NCBI GenBank assembly: GCA_050516505.1
Contig: CP191518.1
Span: 744,001 to 808,000, forward strand
Length of the DNA stretch: 64,000 nucleotides
Source of the DNA: Scandinavium ludwigii_A
GTDB lineage: Bacteria > Pseudomonadota > Gammaproteobacteria > Enterobacterales > Enterobacteriaceae
Reading direction: 5' to 3'
Made by a program: the position numbers and the translations under genes. The notes below the pieces were generated by a model that was not told the origin of the DNA, did not search any database, and saw nothing but the letters and a program-made list of their open reading frames with translations. Of this stretch, positions 43,128 to 51,515 are shown one piece after another. Positions within the stretch are counted from its first letter, which is position 1. Every line of letters starts with the position of its first letter.

Positions 43128-44153
43128 AACCGAAAACCAGAGCGGGTAATCTGGAAATAAAGGAAATGGACATTTGGCAATCTGGAGGCTTTATTCTGCG
43201 GAGAGTGTGCGACGGTGCGCACGATCATGCTTGCTACTATGGGAATAGCGGTAGGGGAGTAGATTCTATAAACGGCGGCGAGAGCTTGCACCGTCTCAAC
43301 ATTGCTTCCTTACATGTTTTATAATACAGGAAAAAGCACTTTTTGTCAAGCTGTTTTTGTTGACTTTTGTATTTAAGTGTGAGTTGTTTGTTGTGTTGTC
43401 TGGATCTGCATGGTTGGGATTGGATAGTTGGAATACAGCGAAGCTGTCAGAGAGAACGGCCCAGAGCACTCATTAGAGCGTAGGCATTTGATCGGGTGCT
43501 TCCGCTGTCCACAACGCCAGGTAGCGCCGCTGGTGGCTCTGGGAATCATCTTCTGGACGTTGCAGGGCGGTATCGTCATTGCACCAGTGAGAAGGGCGAC
43601 GGCTTACAGTGGGTTACACGATGTGCCAGCTTGGGGCGCTGTTCTCGCTTCGTCTGCTGCGTTGTATGCTGCTTTCTCTTAAAGGATGGGGAAACGTCAG
43701 GGAGACAGGCTGTAATGCGTTCTGGGGCTGCTGGTGGACGTGGTTAAATGAAGACGGTCATCATCGAGACGATTCTCCAGCATAATCTGGAATCTCATCA
43801 AGATGAATCTATGGTGGTAGTCATCGGTGAGTAACTGGAAGGAATGATTCTGGATTGAGTTAAATGGTAGTTGGATCTGAGGAGGACTTTAGACTATTCC
43901 TGTCTACATTAGATAGCAACAAGAACAGATTATTATCAGGGTAGGTTAATGGTTAGTTCAGATCGGAGGTAGAGAGTACACCTGAGTAGTGAATAATACA
44001 CAGGAACAGACATACTCCCTCTTTCATGACTAACATGAAAGATCACTATTGTGCAAAGGTAGCTCTATCCCTTCGGGATAACAAACCTCCCTCGCTTCGC
44101 TCGCGAACTTCGTGTGTAGGGTAGCACATTTACCTGTCTCTTGTCAAGCGCCA
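43128..44153. other. Long gene-poor region of the island
   Basis: About 1 kb between the replication operon start and the integrase end. No frame here has a convincing ribosome site or recognisable motif. An AT-rich part (43310-43400) may hold the operon promoter. A segment at 43620-43644 repeats 41027-41050 of the ATPase gene with one inserted base, and TATCCC-TTC-GGGATA at 44068-44082 is a hairpin downstream of the integrase. It may include remnants of lost genes. Confidence 0.45.
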
Positions 44154-45332
44154 TTACCATAAAAATTCAACGAGATCCACATGTTTTTTTAGTTCCTCCA
44201 TGCTCGCGCCCTGGGAATAGGTGCGGAAGGCTTCCGTCTTCGATTTCTGGCTTGTGTGCCCCGTTATGGCTCCGATGCGTTGTTCTGGTACTCCGGCACG
44301 GTCAAGGCTCGTTATGAACATCCCGCGCAAGCTGTGGAAGCATTGACGATCTGTAGCGGTAGGCAATACACGGCGGCGTAACCTGGTGAACGCTTGAGAG
44401 TAGAACGGGCCTTTCTTACCGTCAGCACGGTTAATCTTGTTAGCCTGTGGGAACAGGTATTCGCCGTAGCTATGGCTTAGGTATTCATCGACAATTGCAG
44501 CTAATCGGGAATGAATAGGGACGTACCGTACCCCCGCCTTGGTCTTTGATTTCGAAATGTAGAAACAGCGTACACCTTCCACCGTTTGGATCTCTGACTT
44601 CTTGAGGCTTGCCAGTTCATCAAGGCGGCATCCTGAAAACAGCCCCATGATTATAATGTTCCTGATCTCTGGCTCTGCTGCATCCAGTAACTTTTGCATC
44701 TGGTCAAAGGTAAAAGGTTGATAACTTTCAATCGTCGCTCTCGCCTCGATTTGGTGGCGGTGAAACGGGTTATCTGGTGCTATGTCGTCGTAACCTCTTC
44801 GCGCATACTCGTATAGGCTTCCCAGGCACGTTAGCCAGTTCTGCACGGTTTGAGGGGCTTTCTTGTCCTGCTGATTGATAAACATCGCCACTTGTGACCG
44901 TCTGATCTCTATGATCTGAATATCTGCACGGTCAAGCGAAGCAAGAAACACCTCAACAGCGCGAGCCGATTTAGCCAGCGTCGAGAATGAGCGCTTATCG
45001 CTGTATTTGTCAGCGTATTGATCACGAATGGCGGTTAATGTTGGCACGCTCTGGAGTGGGGCGCGGAATGAGGTTTGCTTATGCAATCCAGCTATGGCGT
45101 TTTGTATGCGCCGTTCCTCCGTGTTCGGGGAATACTGTTCCTTTAGCGTCTTCCACTCGATCAGCATGTGATTGCGGAAGTGTTTAGCGGCGTTAAGGTC
45201 TTTGGTTCCCGTCGATTTCCGGTACAGACGTTTCCCGCCGAAAATGTGCCGCATGTAGACCGGAATGAAGATCTGAAACATCCAGACCCCTTCCGAAGTT
45301 GGATAAAGATAAGATTGGCCCTTGATAGACAT
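44154..45332 (-). CDS. Tyrosine integrase of the glyU island
   Basis: 392 residues. The N-terminal arm-binding and SAM-like core domains precede a catalytic domain with Arg236 (GLFSGCRLDELASL), Lys near KSKTKAGVRYVPI, His333-x2-Arg336 (CFHSLRGMF), His359 (GHT) and nucleophile Tyr372 (TYSQG). All catalytic positions are intact, so the enzyme is probably active. It starts 72 bp inside attR and reads leftward. It is unrelated in position to the housekeeping XerD. Confidence 0.93.
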   Translation of the reverse strand: MSIKGQSYLYPTSEGVWMFQIFIPVYMRHIFGGKRLYRKSTGTKDLNAAKHFRNHMLIEWKTLKEQYSPNTEERRIQNAIAGLHKQTSFRAPLQSVPTLTAIRDQYADKYSDKRSFSTLAKSARAVEVFLASLDRADIQIIEIRRSQVAMFINQQDKKAPQTVQNWLTCLGSLYEYARRGYDDIAPDNPFHRHQIEARATIESYQPFTFDQMQKLLDAAEPEIRNIIIMGLFSGCRLDELASLKKSEIQTVEGVRCFYISKSKTKAGVRYVPIHSRLAAIVDEYLSHSYGEYLFPQANKINRADGKKGPFYSQAFTRLRRRVLPTATDRQCFHSLRGMFITSLDRAGVPEQRIGAITGHTSQKSKTEAFRTYSQGASMEELKKHVDLVEFLW

Positions 45333-45403
45333 GAGAATGATCCTCTAAAATCTCCGCTATCAACTACCAATGTTGAGATCTTTCGCGGTTCTTGGGCTTC
45401 TCT

Positions 45404-45427
45404 GTTCGATTCCCTTCACCCGCTCCA
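45404..45427 (+). repeat. attR: partial copy of the glyU 3' end
   Basis: GTTCGATTCCCTTC-A-CCCGCTCCA is 23/24 identical to the end of glyU (34557-34580). No tRNA body precedes it, so it is the duplicated attachment core that marks the right edge of the island. Confidence 0.85.
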
Positions 45428-45561
45428 TATACTCTTCATCTAATTTCAAACCACGCATCACTAAAAGTGACCTATCGCTGCTTGAGTGAAAATCTTGATT
45501 TAACGCATAATAATTCAATGTTAGCATGGCGGACTGTATCCTGTATTTCATGGAGATGGCT

Positions 45562-46206
45562 ATGCTGGACATAACAAATCTTGGGCTTTTTGCCCTGTCT
45601 GTTTTTCTTCTTTCCGTAACCCCAGGGCCTGATATGGCCTACGTGATAGGGCAAAGTGTGGCTAATGGTCGTCGGGCTGGGATTCTTTCGGCAACAGGCG
45701 TTGCTTTAGGTAGTTGCACTCACGCGGTGGCAAGTGCTGTGGGCTTAACTGCTCTGATAACGGCATCTCCGCTGATGTTTACAGTGATTAAATATGCAGG
45801 CGCTGCTTATTTGATGTATCTGGGAGGAAAGATGGTTTTGGGAACCTTCGCAAAACAAACTACGAATAACAGCGAAGTTGAACCTGTTAAGACTAAAGCT
45901 AATCTTACTAATCTGCTTTCTAAAGGCTTTATAACAACCTTAACCAATCCGAAGGTACTCTTGTTCTTTATTTCCTTCTTTCCTCAATTCGTTTCGCCTG
46001 GAGGCGAGCACCACACAGCCTCTTTTCTGATCCTGGGAATGACTTACGCGCTGATCGCATTTTTGACTGATTTAACGTTCGCCATACTTGCAGGTAGCGC
46101 CGCTGGTGCTGTCTCACAAAATCGGGGATTGCAGAAAATCCTGGATCGGATTGTGGGGGTTACATTTTTTGGATTAGGATTAAGGTTGGCTCTTACACGT
46201 CGTTAA
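45562..46206 (+). CDS. LysE/RhtB-family exporter
   Basis: 214 residues from ATG 45562 (MLDITNLGLF), with GGAG six bases upstream; in-frame ATGs at 45550 and 45556 are possible. Signature LSVTPGPDMAYVIGQSVANGRRAG is at residues ~15-38, with about six TM segments and TNPKVLLFFISFFPQFV in the middle. The family exports amino acids such as homoserine and threonine; the substrate here is unknown. It lies just outside attR and would follow glyU if the island excised. Confidence 0.88.
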   Translation: MLDITNLGLFALSVFLLSVTPGPDMAYVIGQSVANGRRAGILSATGVALGSCTHAVASAVGLTALITASPLMFTVIKYAGAAYLMYLGGKMVLGTFAKQTTNNSEVEPVKTKANLTNLLSKGFITTLTNPKVLLFFISFFPQFVSPGGEHHTASFLILGMTYALIAFLTDLTFAILAGSAAGAVSQNRGLQKILDRIVGVTFFGLGLRLALTRR

Positions 46207-46399
46207 AAATGAGGGGCATTGCGCCTCTCATATCATTTCTGTAAAGCCCCATAACGCCTGCTTAGTTTCTACTGCCTGGTCTTAAAGTCATTGTGTTCTA
46301 TTTTTCGTTGTCCTAGGTGTCGAAGGTTCGCACTCCAATGCCACCGACTGAATACGAAAACCAATATTATCAACGGCTCGGAAGTATCAAGATTATCCG

Positions 46400-46600
46400 T
46401 GGCGATTCAGATTCCCATCATGCTTCACATGGATAATGACCCGGAATTTATTTCATTGACCCTGGCCGAACCGGCAGAAATGCATGCGGTTAAGCTGGAA
46501 TTGATCAATCCAGACAAACCGATTAAAAGTGGCGTCCGGCCTATGTCAGTTGGTAATACGTCGCGCAACAGCATAGTTCATCAGCTGGGCTCAATAAGTG
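46400..46600 (+). pseudogene. Remnant of an IS3-family transposase (OrfB)
   Basis: One frame reads IMLHMDNDPEFISLTLAEPAEMHAVKLELINPDKP, plainly the DDE integrase core of IS3-family OrfB (MDNGPEFISxxLAEWAExHxVKLEFIQPGKP) with substitutions at key places (DNG to DND, FIQPGKP to LINPDKP). It has no complete ORF or terminal repeats. The rest of 46207-46590 holds no other feature. Confidence 0.7.
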
Positions 46601-47904
46601 TGGAGTGCGCTTTCGCACGCCAAGGCCAGTGATAATAGGAAATGTTCATCTCGTCTCTTCGCCAGAAGCTCCATGCCAACGGGTAAACCATCTTTTACCG
46701 CACCGCAGGGCATTGTCAGGGCAGGCAAACCGCTAATGGCTGCCAACTCGGGAGCACTGCCTGGAGGCATTTTTTCAAGACTTATGGGTTGACGGTTAAC
46801 GGTGGGGTAAACAAAGGCATCAATACGGTCCGCTTCTGCCGCATGGTGAATAGCCTGATATAAACTACGCTGGAAGCGACGACCGCTAAGCCACTGTGGC
46901 GTTTTTAGGTGCTTCGTCTTTAGCATTTGTTCCAACAAGGGATAGAACTCGGGCAGGCATTCGCCGGAGGACATCAGTGCCTGGAGACTGGAGGGGCCGT
47001 TATGCTGAAGCGCAAACCAACCATTTATAGCCACCTGAAACTCATAGAGGCTTAAACAATCTTGAGATTTTACGTCTGCCAAAATGGGCAGGTCCAATTC
47101 AATCAAGGTTGCGCCAGCCATTCGAAGTCTGTCCAGGGCAAGATGCCAAACCTTACGCTGAGCTGTATCCTCGCCTTCCAGGGCGCTAATCACTCCCAAA
47201 CGAACCGATTTTAGAGAAAGAGCTTCAGGCTCAATGAGTTGCTCGCCGTGGATAATGGCGTGTAAAAGTGCTGCATCTCTCACGCAATGGACCATCGGCC
47301 CGACGGTATCTTTACTCAAGGAGAGCGGGGCCACTCCCTCCAGCATAGTTCGCCGATATGCTGGTCGTAATCCCACCAGGCCAGTATAACTGCAGGGAAT
47401 ACGAATCGAACCGCCGGTATCTGTACCCAGAGCACCGTCAGCCATACCGGCCACGACAGCCGCGGCGCAACCACCGCTCGATCCTCCCGCTGTCACCGAT
47501 GGTTTAAGAGGGTTGCGCACATCCCCACCCAGAGAGCTGCGGGAGCGAATGTCAAAAGCGAACTCAGACATATTCGCTCTGGCGAGAATGATTGCCCCTG
47601 CGGCCCGCAGACGCTGAATAACCGGTGCGTCGGATACCGCTCTTAATGACGAGAGTCCCTTGCATCCCAGGGTTATCGGCCAGGACGCGCAGGCAATATT
47701 ATCCTTCACGATCACGGGTACACCATGGAGCGCCCCGGTAAGTGAGCCTCTGCGCCGTAGCTGATGGTATTGTTCAGCTATCGCCATCGCATCGGGATTG
47801 ACGCCAAGAATGGCATTGAGGTGTTGATGATCGGTAATCGCCTGAAGTCGCTGGGCGACTTCTTCACGACAGTCAAGAGGGGGAATAAGCCTCATTGCGT
47901 GCAT
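46591..47904 (-). CDS. Amidase signature-family hydrolase
   Basis: 437 residues. Ser-cisSer-Lys triad segments: Lys67 (GVPVIVKDNIA), Ser142/143 (TAGGSSGGCAAAVVAGM) and Ser166 (GTDTGGSIRIPCSYTGLVGLRP). It hydrolyses an amide, as in GatA, AtzF or allophanate hydrolase relatives; the C-terminal part is short, so it is neither GatA nor a fused allophanate hydrolase. It is last in the leftward operon, 56 bp after the HisD-like gene. Substrate unknown; it presumably acts on a compound of this pathway. Confidence 0.88.
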   Translation of the reverse strand: MHAMRLIPPLDCREEVAQRLQAITDHQHLNAILGVNPDAMAIAEQYHQLRRRGSLTGALHGVPVIVKDNIACASWPITLGCKGLSSLRAVSDAPVIQRLRAAGAIILARANMSEFAFDIRSRSSLGGDVRNPLKPSVTAGGSSGGCAAAVVAGMADGALGTDTGGSIRIPCSYTGLVGLRPAYRRTMLEGVAPLSLSKDTVGPMVHCVRDAALLHAIIHGEQLIEPEALSLKSVRLGVISALEGEDTAQRKVWHLALDRLRMAGATLIELDLPILADVKSQDCLSLYEFQVAINGWFALQHNGPSSLQALMSSGECLPEFYPLLEQMLKTKHLKTPQWLSGRRFQRSLYQAIHHAAEADRIDAFVYPTVNRQPISLEKMPPGSAPELAAISGLPALTMPCGAVKDGLPVGMELLAKRRDEHFLLSLALACESALHTY

Positions 47905-47960
47905 AAGGGAGTCCTGACGAAAAAAAGCGGCAGGCCCTTCAGCCTGCCTCTGATACCTGC

Positions 47961-49274
47961 TTAATCGCGCATGCCTGACGTAATGGCGTCAATATCCTGC
48001 GGATGCAGGCGAATTTCTGCAGCTCGACGGTGACCCTGCATGCCTTCGGTTCGGCTTTGACGAATGGCCGGTTCTGCGATCGTCGGGATTCCCTCCGCAT
48101 CAATCCATTGATGGGTGCAAATTTTGACATAAGCTCCGACCCACAGTCCGCCCGTATAACGCGCCGCAGCCATTGTTGGCAGGGTGTGGTTCGTGCCGCA
48201 GCATTTATCCGAGAAGACAACGCTGGCATTCTGCCCAATAAACAGCGAACCATAATTGCGGATTTTCGCCGCAGTGGCGTGCGGATCGCGGGTATGAACC
48301 TGCAAATGTTCAGTTGCTATGTAGTCGGCAAAGCCAATCAGTTGTTCTTCCGTGTCGCAGACAACGATTTCCCCCTGGCGTCGCCACGCTTCTCCCGCCG
48401 TCGCCGAGGTGGGGAGGTTGCCCAGTTGACGCTCAATTTCTGCAAGGGTACGGGTAGCAATATCCTGACTTGTGGTTGCCAGACCGACACGGGTATGGAT
48501 GTCATGTTCCGCCTGCGCCAGGAGATCGGCGGCCAGAATACGAGGATCGGCGCTTTCATCCGCTACGGTAAAGATTTCGCTCGGTCCGGCCAGTGCATCG
48601 ATACCGACTTTACCGAAGACCTGACGCTTTGCCTCGTTCACCCAGGCGTTGCCAGGGCCAACGATTTTATCAACCGCCGGAATACTGTCTGTACCCCACG
48701 CCATGGCGGCGATGGCCTGTGCCCCGCCGACTTTAAAGATGCGGTGCGCTCCCGCCAGGTGGCAAACGGCGATCATCGCCGGGTGTGCGCCAGGTGGCAG
48801 GCAGGCGATGATCTGCTCGCAGCCCGCAACGGTGGCGGGAACAATCGACATCACTGGCGCGGAAAGGATAGGGTAGCGTCCTCCCGGCACATAGCAGCCC
48901 ACAGTTTGTATCGGAATAATGCGATGCCCAAGGTGCACACCCGGAAGCGTCTCCACTTCCAAAGGCAATAGGGTGGCTAATTGGGCTTGGGCGAAGCGGC
49001 GTACCTGCGAAATGGCAAATTCGCTGTCGCGGCGGGTCTGAGGATCTATTGTGGCCAGCGCCTGTTCAATTTCCTCGGCAGAGACTTCAAATTGTTCCGG
49101 GACCACCTTGTCAAACTTCTCTGAATATTCCCGCAGAGCCGCGTCGCCATCCTGTTTGACGCGGGCAATAATGGAACCGACAGTATCGGTAATGGAGCGT
49201 TCGGCGTTCTCATCCTGGCCTTGTGGACGCTTGATCCAGCGCACCTGATTCACGATTGTTGCAGCAGACATCAT
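47961..49274 (-). CDS. Histidinol dehydrogenase-like oxidoreductase, copy 1
   Basis: 437 residues from ATG 49274, whose ATGA overlaps the stop of the upstream NTF2-like gene (GGAG five bases before). It keeps the HisD zinc and catalytic residues: Gln254 and His257 (AQAEHD), Glu322-His323 (ATEHLQVH), Asp356 (VVFSDKCCGTNH), Glu410 and His415. HisD oxidises a primary alcohol to a carboxylate in two NAD-dependent steps. There are no other his genes nearby, so it is a catabolic relative, as sulfopropanediol 3-dehydrogenase is. The substrate cannot be told from the sequence. Confidence 0.88.
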   Translation of the reverse strand: MMSAATIVNQVRWIKRPQGQDENAERSITDTVGSIIARVKQDGDAALREYSEKFDKVVPEQFEVSAEEIEQALATIDPQTRRDSEFAISQVRRFAQAQLATLLPLEVETLPGVHLGHRIIPIQTVGCYVPGGRYPILSAPVMSIVPATVAGCEQIIACLPPGAHPAMIAVCHLAGAHRIFKVGGAQAIAAMAWGTDSIPAVDKIVGPGNAWVNEAKRQVFGKVGIDALAGPSEIFTVADESADPRILAADLLAQAEHDIHTRVGLATTSQDIATRTLAEIERQLGNLPTSATAGEAWRRQGEIVVCDTEEQLIGFADYIATEHLQVHTRDPHATAAKIRNYGSLFIGQNASVVFSDKCCGTNHTLPTMAAARYTGGLWVGAYVKICTHQWIDAEGIPTIAEPAIRQSRTEGMQGHRRAAEIRLHPQDIDAITSGMRD

Positions 49275-50413
49275 GCGTTCTCCATCTGACCAAGTTTGAT
49301 TTGTGCCAGCAGGGCCAGGTGATCGTAAACCACCCACTCGTCGACAATTTTACCGTTTACAATGTGATAATGTGACATCCCCATCACGAACAGACGCTCC
49401 CCGGTCGGCTTGCCCAGCTCGCCATAGCCCAGGTGATGGCCTTCCATGATCCAGCGGATCGCCACTTTGACGCCGCCCTCATCGCAGGGGTTAGAGCAAA
49501 TGTGCTGTGGAAGCCACGCGCCGTCAGGAATCATGCCAATCAGCGCCAGCGTCTGATGCGTTACTGACGCCACGCCGTAAAGTTCTTTCATCAGCGGACC
49601 GTGGTACTGCACGTTAGGCGCGTACACTTCTTTGATTTTTCCCAGCATACGACGGTTATAAATTTCATGCATCCAACGCAGACACTGCTCTTCGGTATCG
49701 GTATGCGCGATGGAGACATCGCATGCCACCTCAGGTGGATATTGGCCTAGCATGCGGCCATTTTCACCAATATCGGTGACACGGAAGCCCTTATCAAATT
49801 GCTCTTTCGCCATGTTCCAGGCGATTTCATCGGTATTCAGCCCCAGCTGTTTCATCATCGCCATGTTGTCACTGACTACCCACTCGCGATAAATCTTGTT
49901 CTCGTGGATCATGCAGTCTGCCACGGTGCGGGTAACGAAGGTGCGATTGGTGGGTTGGCCAAGATGGCTGAACTGTGTATGGCGTCCGGTACCGGTCACC
50001 AGATGAGAGGTATAGAACCCATCGACATCATTGCCGTTCCAAATAACCTGGGTCGCCATGCCACGTCGCTCGGGGAAGGCGACCAGCCGTTTCAACGTGT
50101 CCTGCACGACCTCTTCACGGGTATACAGCGTACCCAAAGCGTTATAGAGAACGCAGTTGTGTGTGTAGTGGGTATAAATTAAACCGACATCGCGTTCATC
50201 CCATATTTTATGGGTACAGCGTACAATATAGTCGACAATATCCGTATAGCACTCATCAAAGCCGCGTAATGATTGCGCCCGCGGGCGTTTTTCTGGCACT
50301 AAATCAATAAAGTCACGGCGTTCAATCTGTAATACCGGTTCGTCACGCTGAATTTTATTGCTGTTTTTCTCGGGTACTGCTGGAGCTTTATTGGTTGCTT
50401 CAGTTGAAGACAT
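49271..50413 (-). CDS. Tandem NTF2/SnoaL-like protein, 380 aa
   Basis: 380 residues with two repeated NTF2-like (SnoaL) cone domains, about 55-200 and 235-375. Each contains a helix pair, a His/Tyr-rich strand (IYTHYTHNCVLYNALG; VYAPNVQYHGPLMKELYG) and a closing strand with EWVV (NKIYREWVVSDNMAMM; GKIVDEWVVYDHLALL). SnoaL-like folds hold small hydrophobic ligands or act as isomerases, cyclases or dehydratases. The first ~35 residues are disordered. It overlaps the HisD-like start (ATGA), so the two are coupled. Enzymatic role unknown. Confidence 0.72.
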   Translation of the reverse strand: MSSTEATNKAPAVPEKNSNKIQRDEPVLQIERRDFIDLVPEKRPRAQSLRGFDECYTDIVDYIVRCTHKIWDERDVGLIYTHYTHNCVLYNALGTLYTREEVVQDTLKRLVAFPERRGMATQVIWNGNDVDGFYTSHLVTGTGRHTQFSHLGQPTNRTFVTRTVADCMIHENKIYREWVVSDNMAMMKQLGLNTDEIAWNMAKEQFDKGFRVTDIGENGRMLGQYPPEVACDVSIAHTDTEEQCLRWMHEIYNRRMLGKIKEVYAPNVQYHGPLMKELYGVASVTHQTLALIGMIPDGAWLPQHICSNPCDEGGVKVAIRWIMEGHHLGYGELGKPTGERLFVMGMSHYHIVNGKIVDEWVVYDHLALLAQIKLGQMENA

Positions 50414-50540
50414 AGGACCTCCTGCATTGATGTTCAGATAGATTCAGACAATACGATCCCGCACTCATAAAAAATGAATGAGAGGTAAACGCCGCAATAT
50501 TTTTTTTGCGGCTGAGAGTGAGACTGACGTTATTTAATGT

Positions 50541-51515
50541 TTATTGATTGACGATTTGCGACCAAATAGCTAATTCATCAATCCCTAAATATTCTCGAAT
50601 AATTAATCCGTCACGTAATTCAATCTGGCTAATGCCAGTAATTGAAATCGGCTTGCGGGTCGGTGCGCCAAATTTTCCGTATCCGTCATGCCAGGTTAAT
50701 AATGACCAACGCATGGAAATGCGCACCGGCTCATTGGCATCTTTACGCACAATCAGATGGTGCAGTTGGGTTTCGCTGTCGGCAAACGAAGCGCGATAGC
50801 CTGCCAGTAACGCGCTGATTTCCGCTTCGCCGATGCCCACGCAGTGACCCGGAGCGAACAGCGTCGCGGCTGGATGATATAAGCCGGGAACCGTGCCACT
50901 ATTGCCCCCAGCCCACATGGTCAGATAACGCTCGATAACGCCCGCGATTGGGCCATCAACATCATCACCTTCTGGCCCACCGGCCCAGCGGGCATCAAGA
51001 ACTTCCGCCGTCGTGTTCTCCAGCCCCAGTTGCTCCCGCGCGCTGCCGAGGCTTAGGGCAAATTCGCGCATATCCAGCCCGAGCTGGGTGACGATGGCGG
51101 CGCGATCCTGCAACAGCCACTCCTGGCGAACCGCGCCATCGGCACAAATGCGATCTGCCCAAGTGCGTACCCAGATACTCTTGCCAGTGGGTGCGCCGAA
51201 GAAACCTTCCCCCTGATGGCGTATCGAGGCCATCGTGCGCTGGGAGGCGTAGTACTCCCCGCCAGGGGATCCGCTGCAGAGAATGTCTTCTGTCAGTACG
51301 CTGCGCTGGGGGAAGCTGTACATCGCCTCCAGCGTGTGGCGCATAAACTGTGACAGGTCAGTCAGCTGTTTTTCCGGAGTGATAAATACCACCGGCGTAC
51401 CGTAGAAATCGGCCAACTGACCGATATCTTTTTGCTCCCAAACGACGTGCGTCAGCGTCAGAATAAACTGCTGGATAGAGTCGAACTGGGGGCTGAAACC
51501 AGGCAATCTGCTCAT
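50541..51515 (-). CDS. Tandem NTF2/SnoaL-like protein, 324 aa
   Basis: 324 residues, again two NTF2-like domains (about 10-150 and 185-320) with matching landmarks: HVVWEQKDIGQLADFYG and SIWVRTWADRICADGAVRQEWLLQDRAAIVTQLGLDMREFAL in domain 1, YLTMWAGGNSGTVPGLYHPAATLFAPG and RDGLIIREYLGIDELAIWSQI in domain 2. It is a diverged relative of the 380-residue neighbour, so the two may form a complex. Its ATG overlaps the LacI-family gene's stop (51512-51515). 127 bp separate it from the next gene. Confidence 0.7.
   Translation of the reverse strand: MSRLPGFSPQFDSIQQFILTLTHVVWEQKDIGQLADFYGTPVVFITPEKQLTDLSQFMRHTLEAMYSFPQRSVLTEDILCSGSPGGEYYASQRTMASIRHQGEGFFGAPTGKSIWVRTWADRICADGAVRQEWLLQDRAAIVTQLGLDMREFALSLGSAREQLGLENTTAEVLDARWAGGPEGDDVDGPIAGVIERYLTMWAGGNSGTVPGLYHPAATLFAPGHCVGIGEAEISALLAGYRASFADSETQLHHLIVRKDANEPVRISMRWSLLTWHDGYGKFGAPTRKPISITGISQIELRDGLIIREYLGIDELAIWSQIVNQ

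Larger units (their letters stand above)
34581..45427. mobile_element. glyU-integrated element, about 10.8 kb, satellite-like
   Basis: Bounded by the glyU 3' end and its 24-bp imperfect copy. It contains a tyrosine integrase beside the right end, an Xre regulator, a serine recombinase, a compact replication-type operon with an SF3-like ATPase, an iteron-like array and an HNH-nuclease cargo gene. No capsid, terminase, tail or conjugation gene is visible. The integrase is at the end away from the tRNA and reads inward, with its start ~70 bp from attR. This gene set fits a phage satellite or an integrative element that replicates but depends on others for spread. Its base composition is lower in GC than the flanks, notably at 35.2-36.6 kb. 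Confidence 0.85.

Noticed and set aside
43428..43747. Two overlapping plus-strand frames with hydrophobic stretches
   Set aside because: No ribosome site or family match; the hydrophobic parts arise in two different frames of the same DNA.
44068..44082. Rho-independent terminator after the integrase
   Set aside because: TATCCC-TTC-GGGATA forms a 6-bp hairpin, but no T-run follows in the direction of the integrase.
34581..45427. Complete prophage
   Set aside because: No capsid, portal, terminase, tail or lysis genes in about 10.8 kb.
46291..46632. An apparently intact 113-codon gene
   Set aside because: Its middle is a degraded IS3 transposase core, its ends match nothing and there is no ribosome site; treated as a remnant.
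47961..49274. Histidine biosynthesis hisD
   Set aside because: No other his gene or his leader is near, a second paralogue is present, and neighbours are catabolic genes under a LacI regulator.
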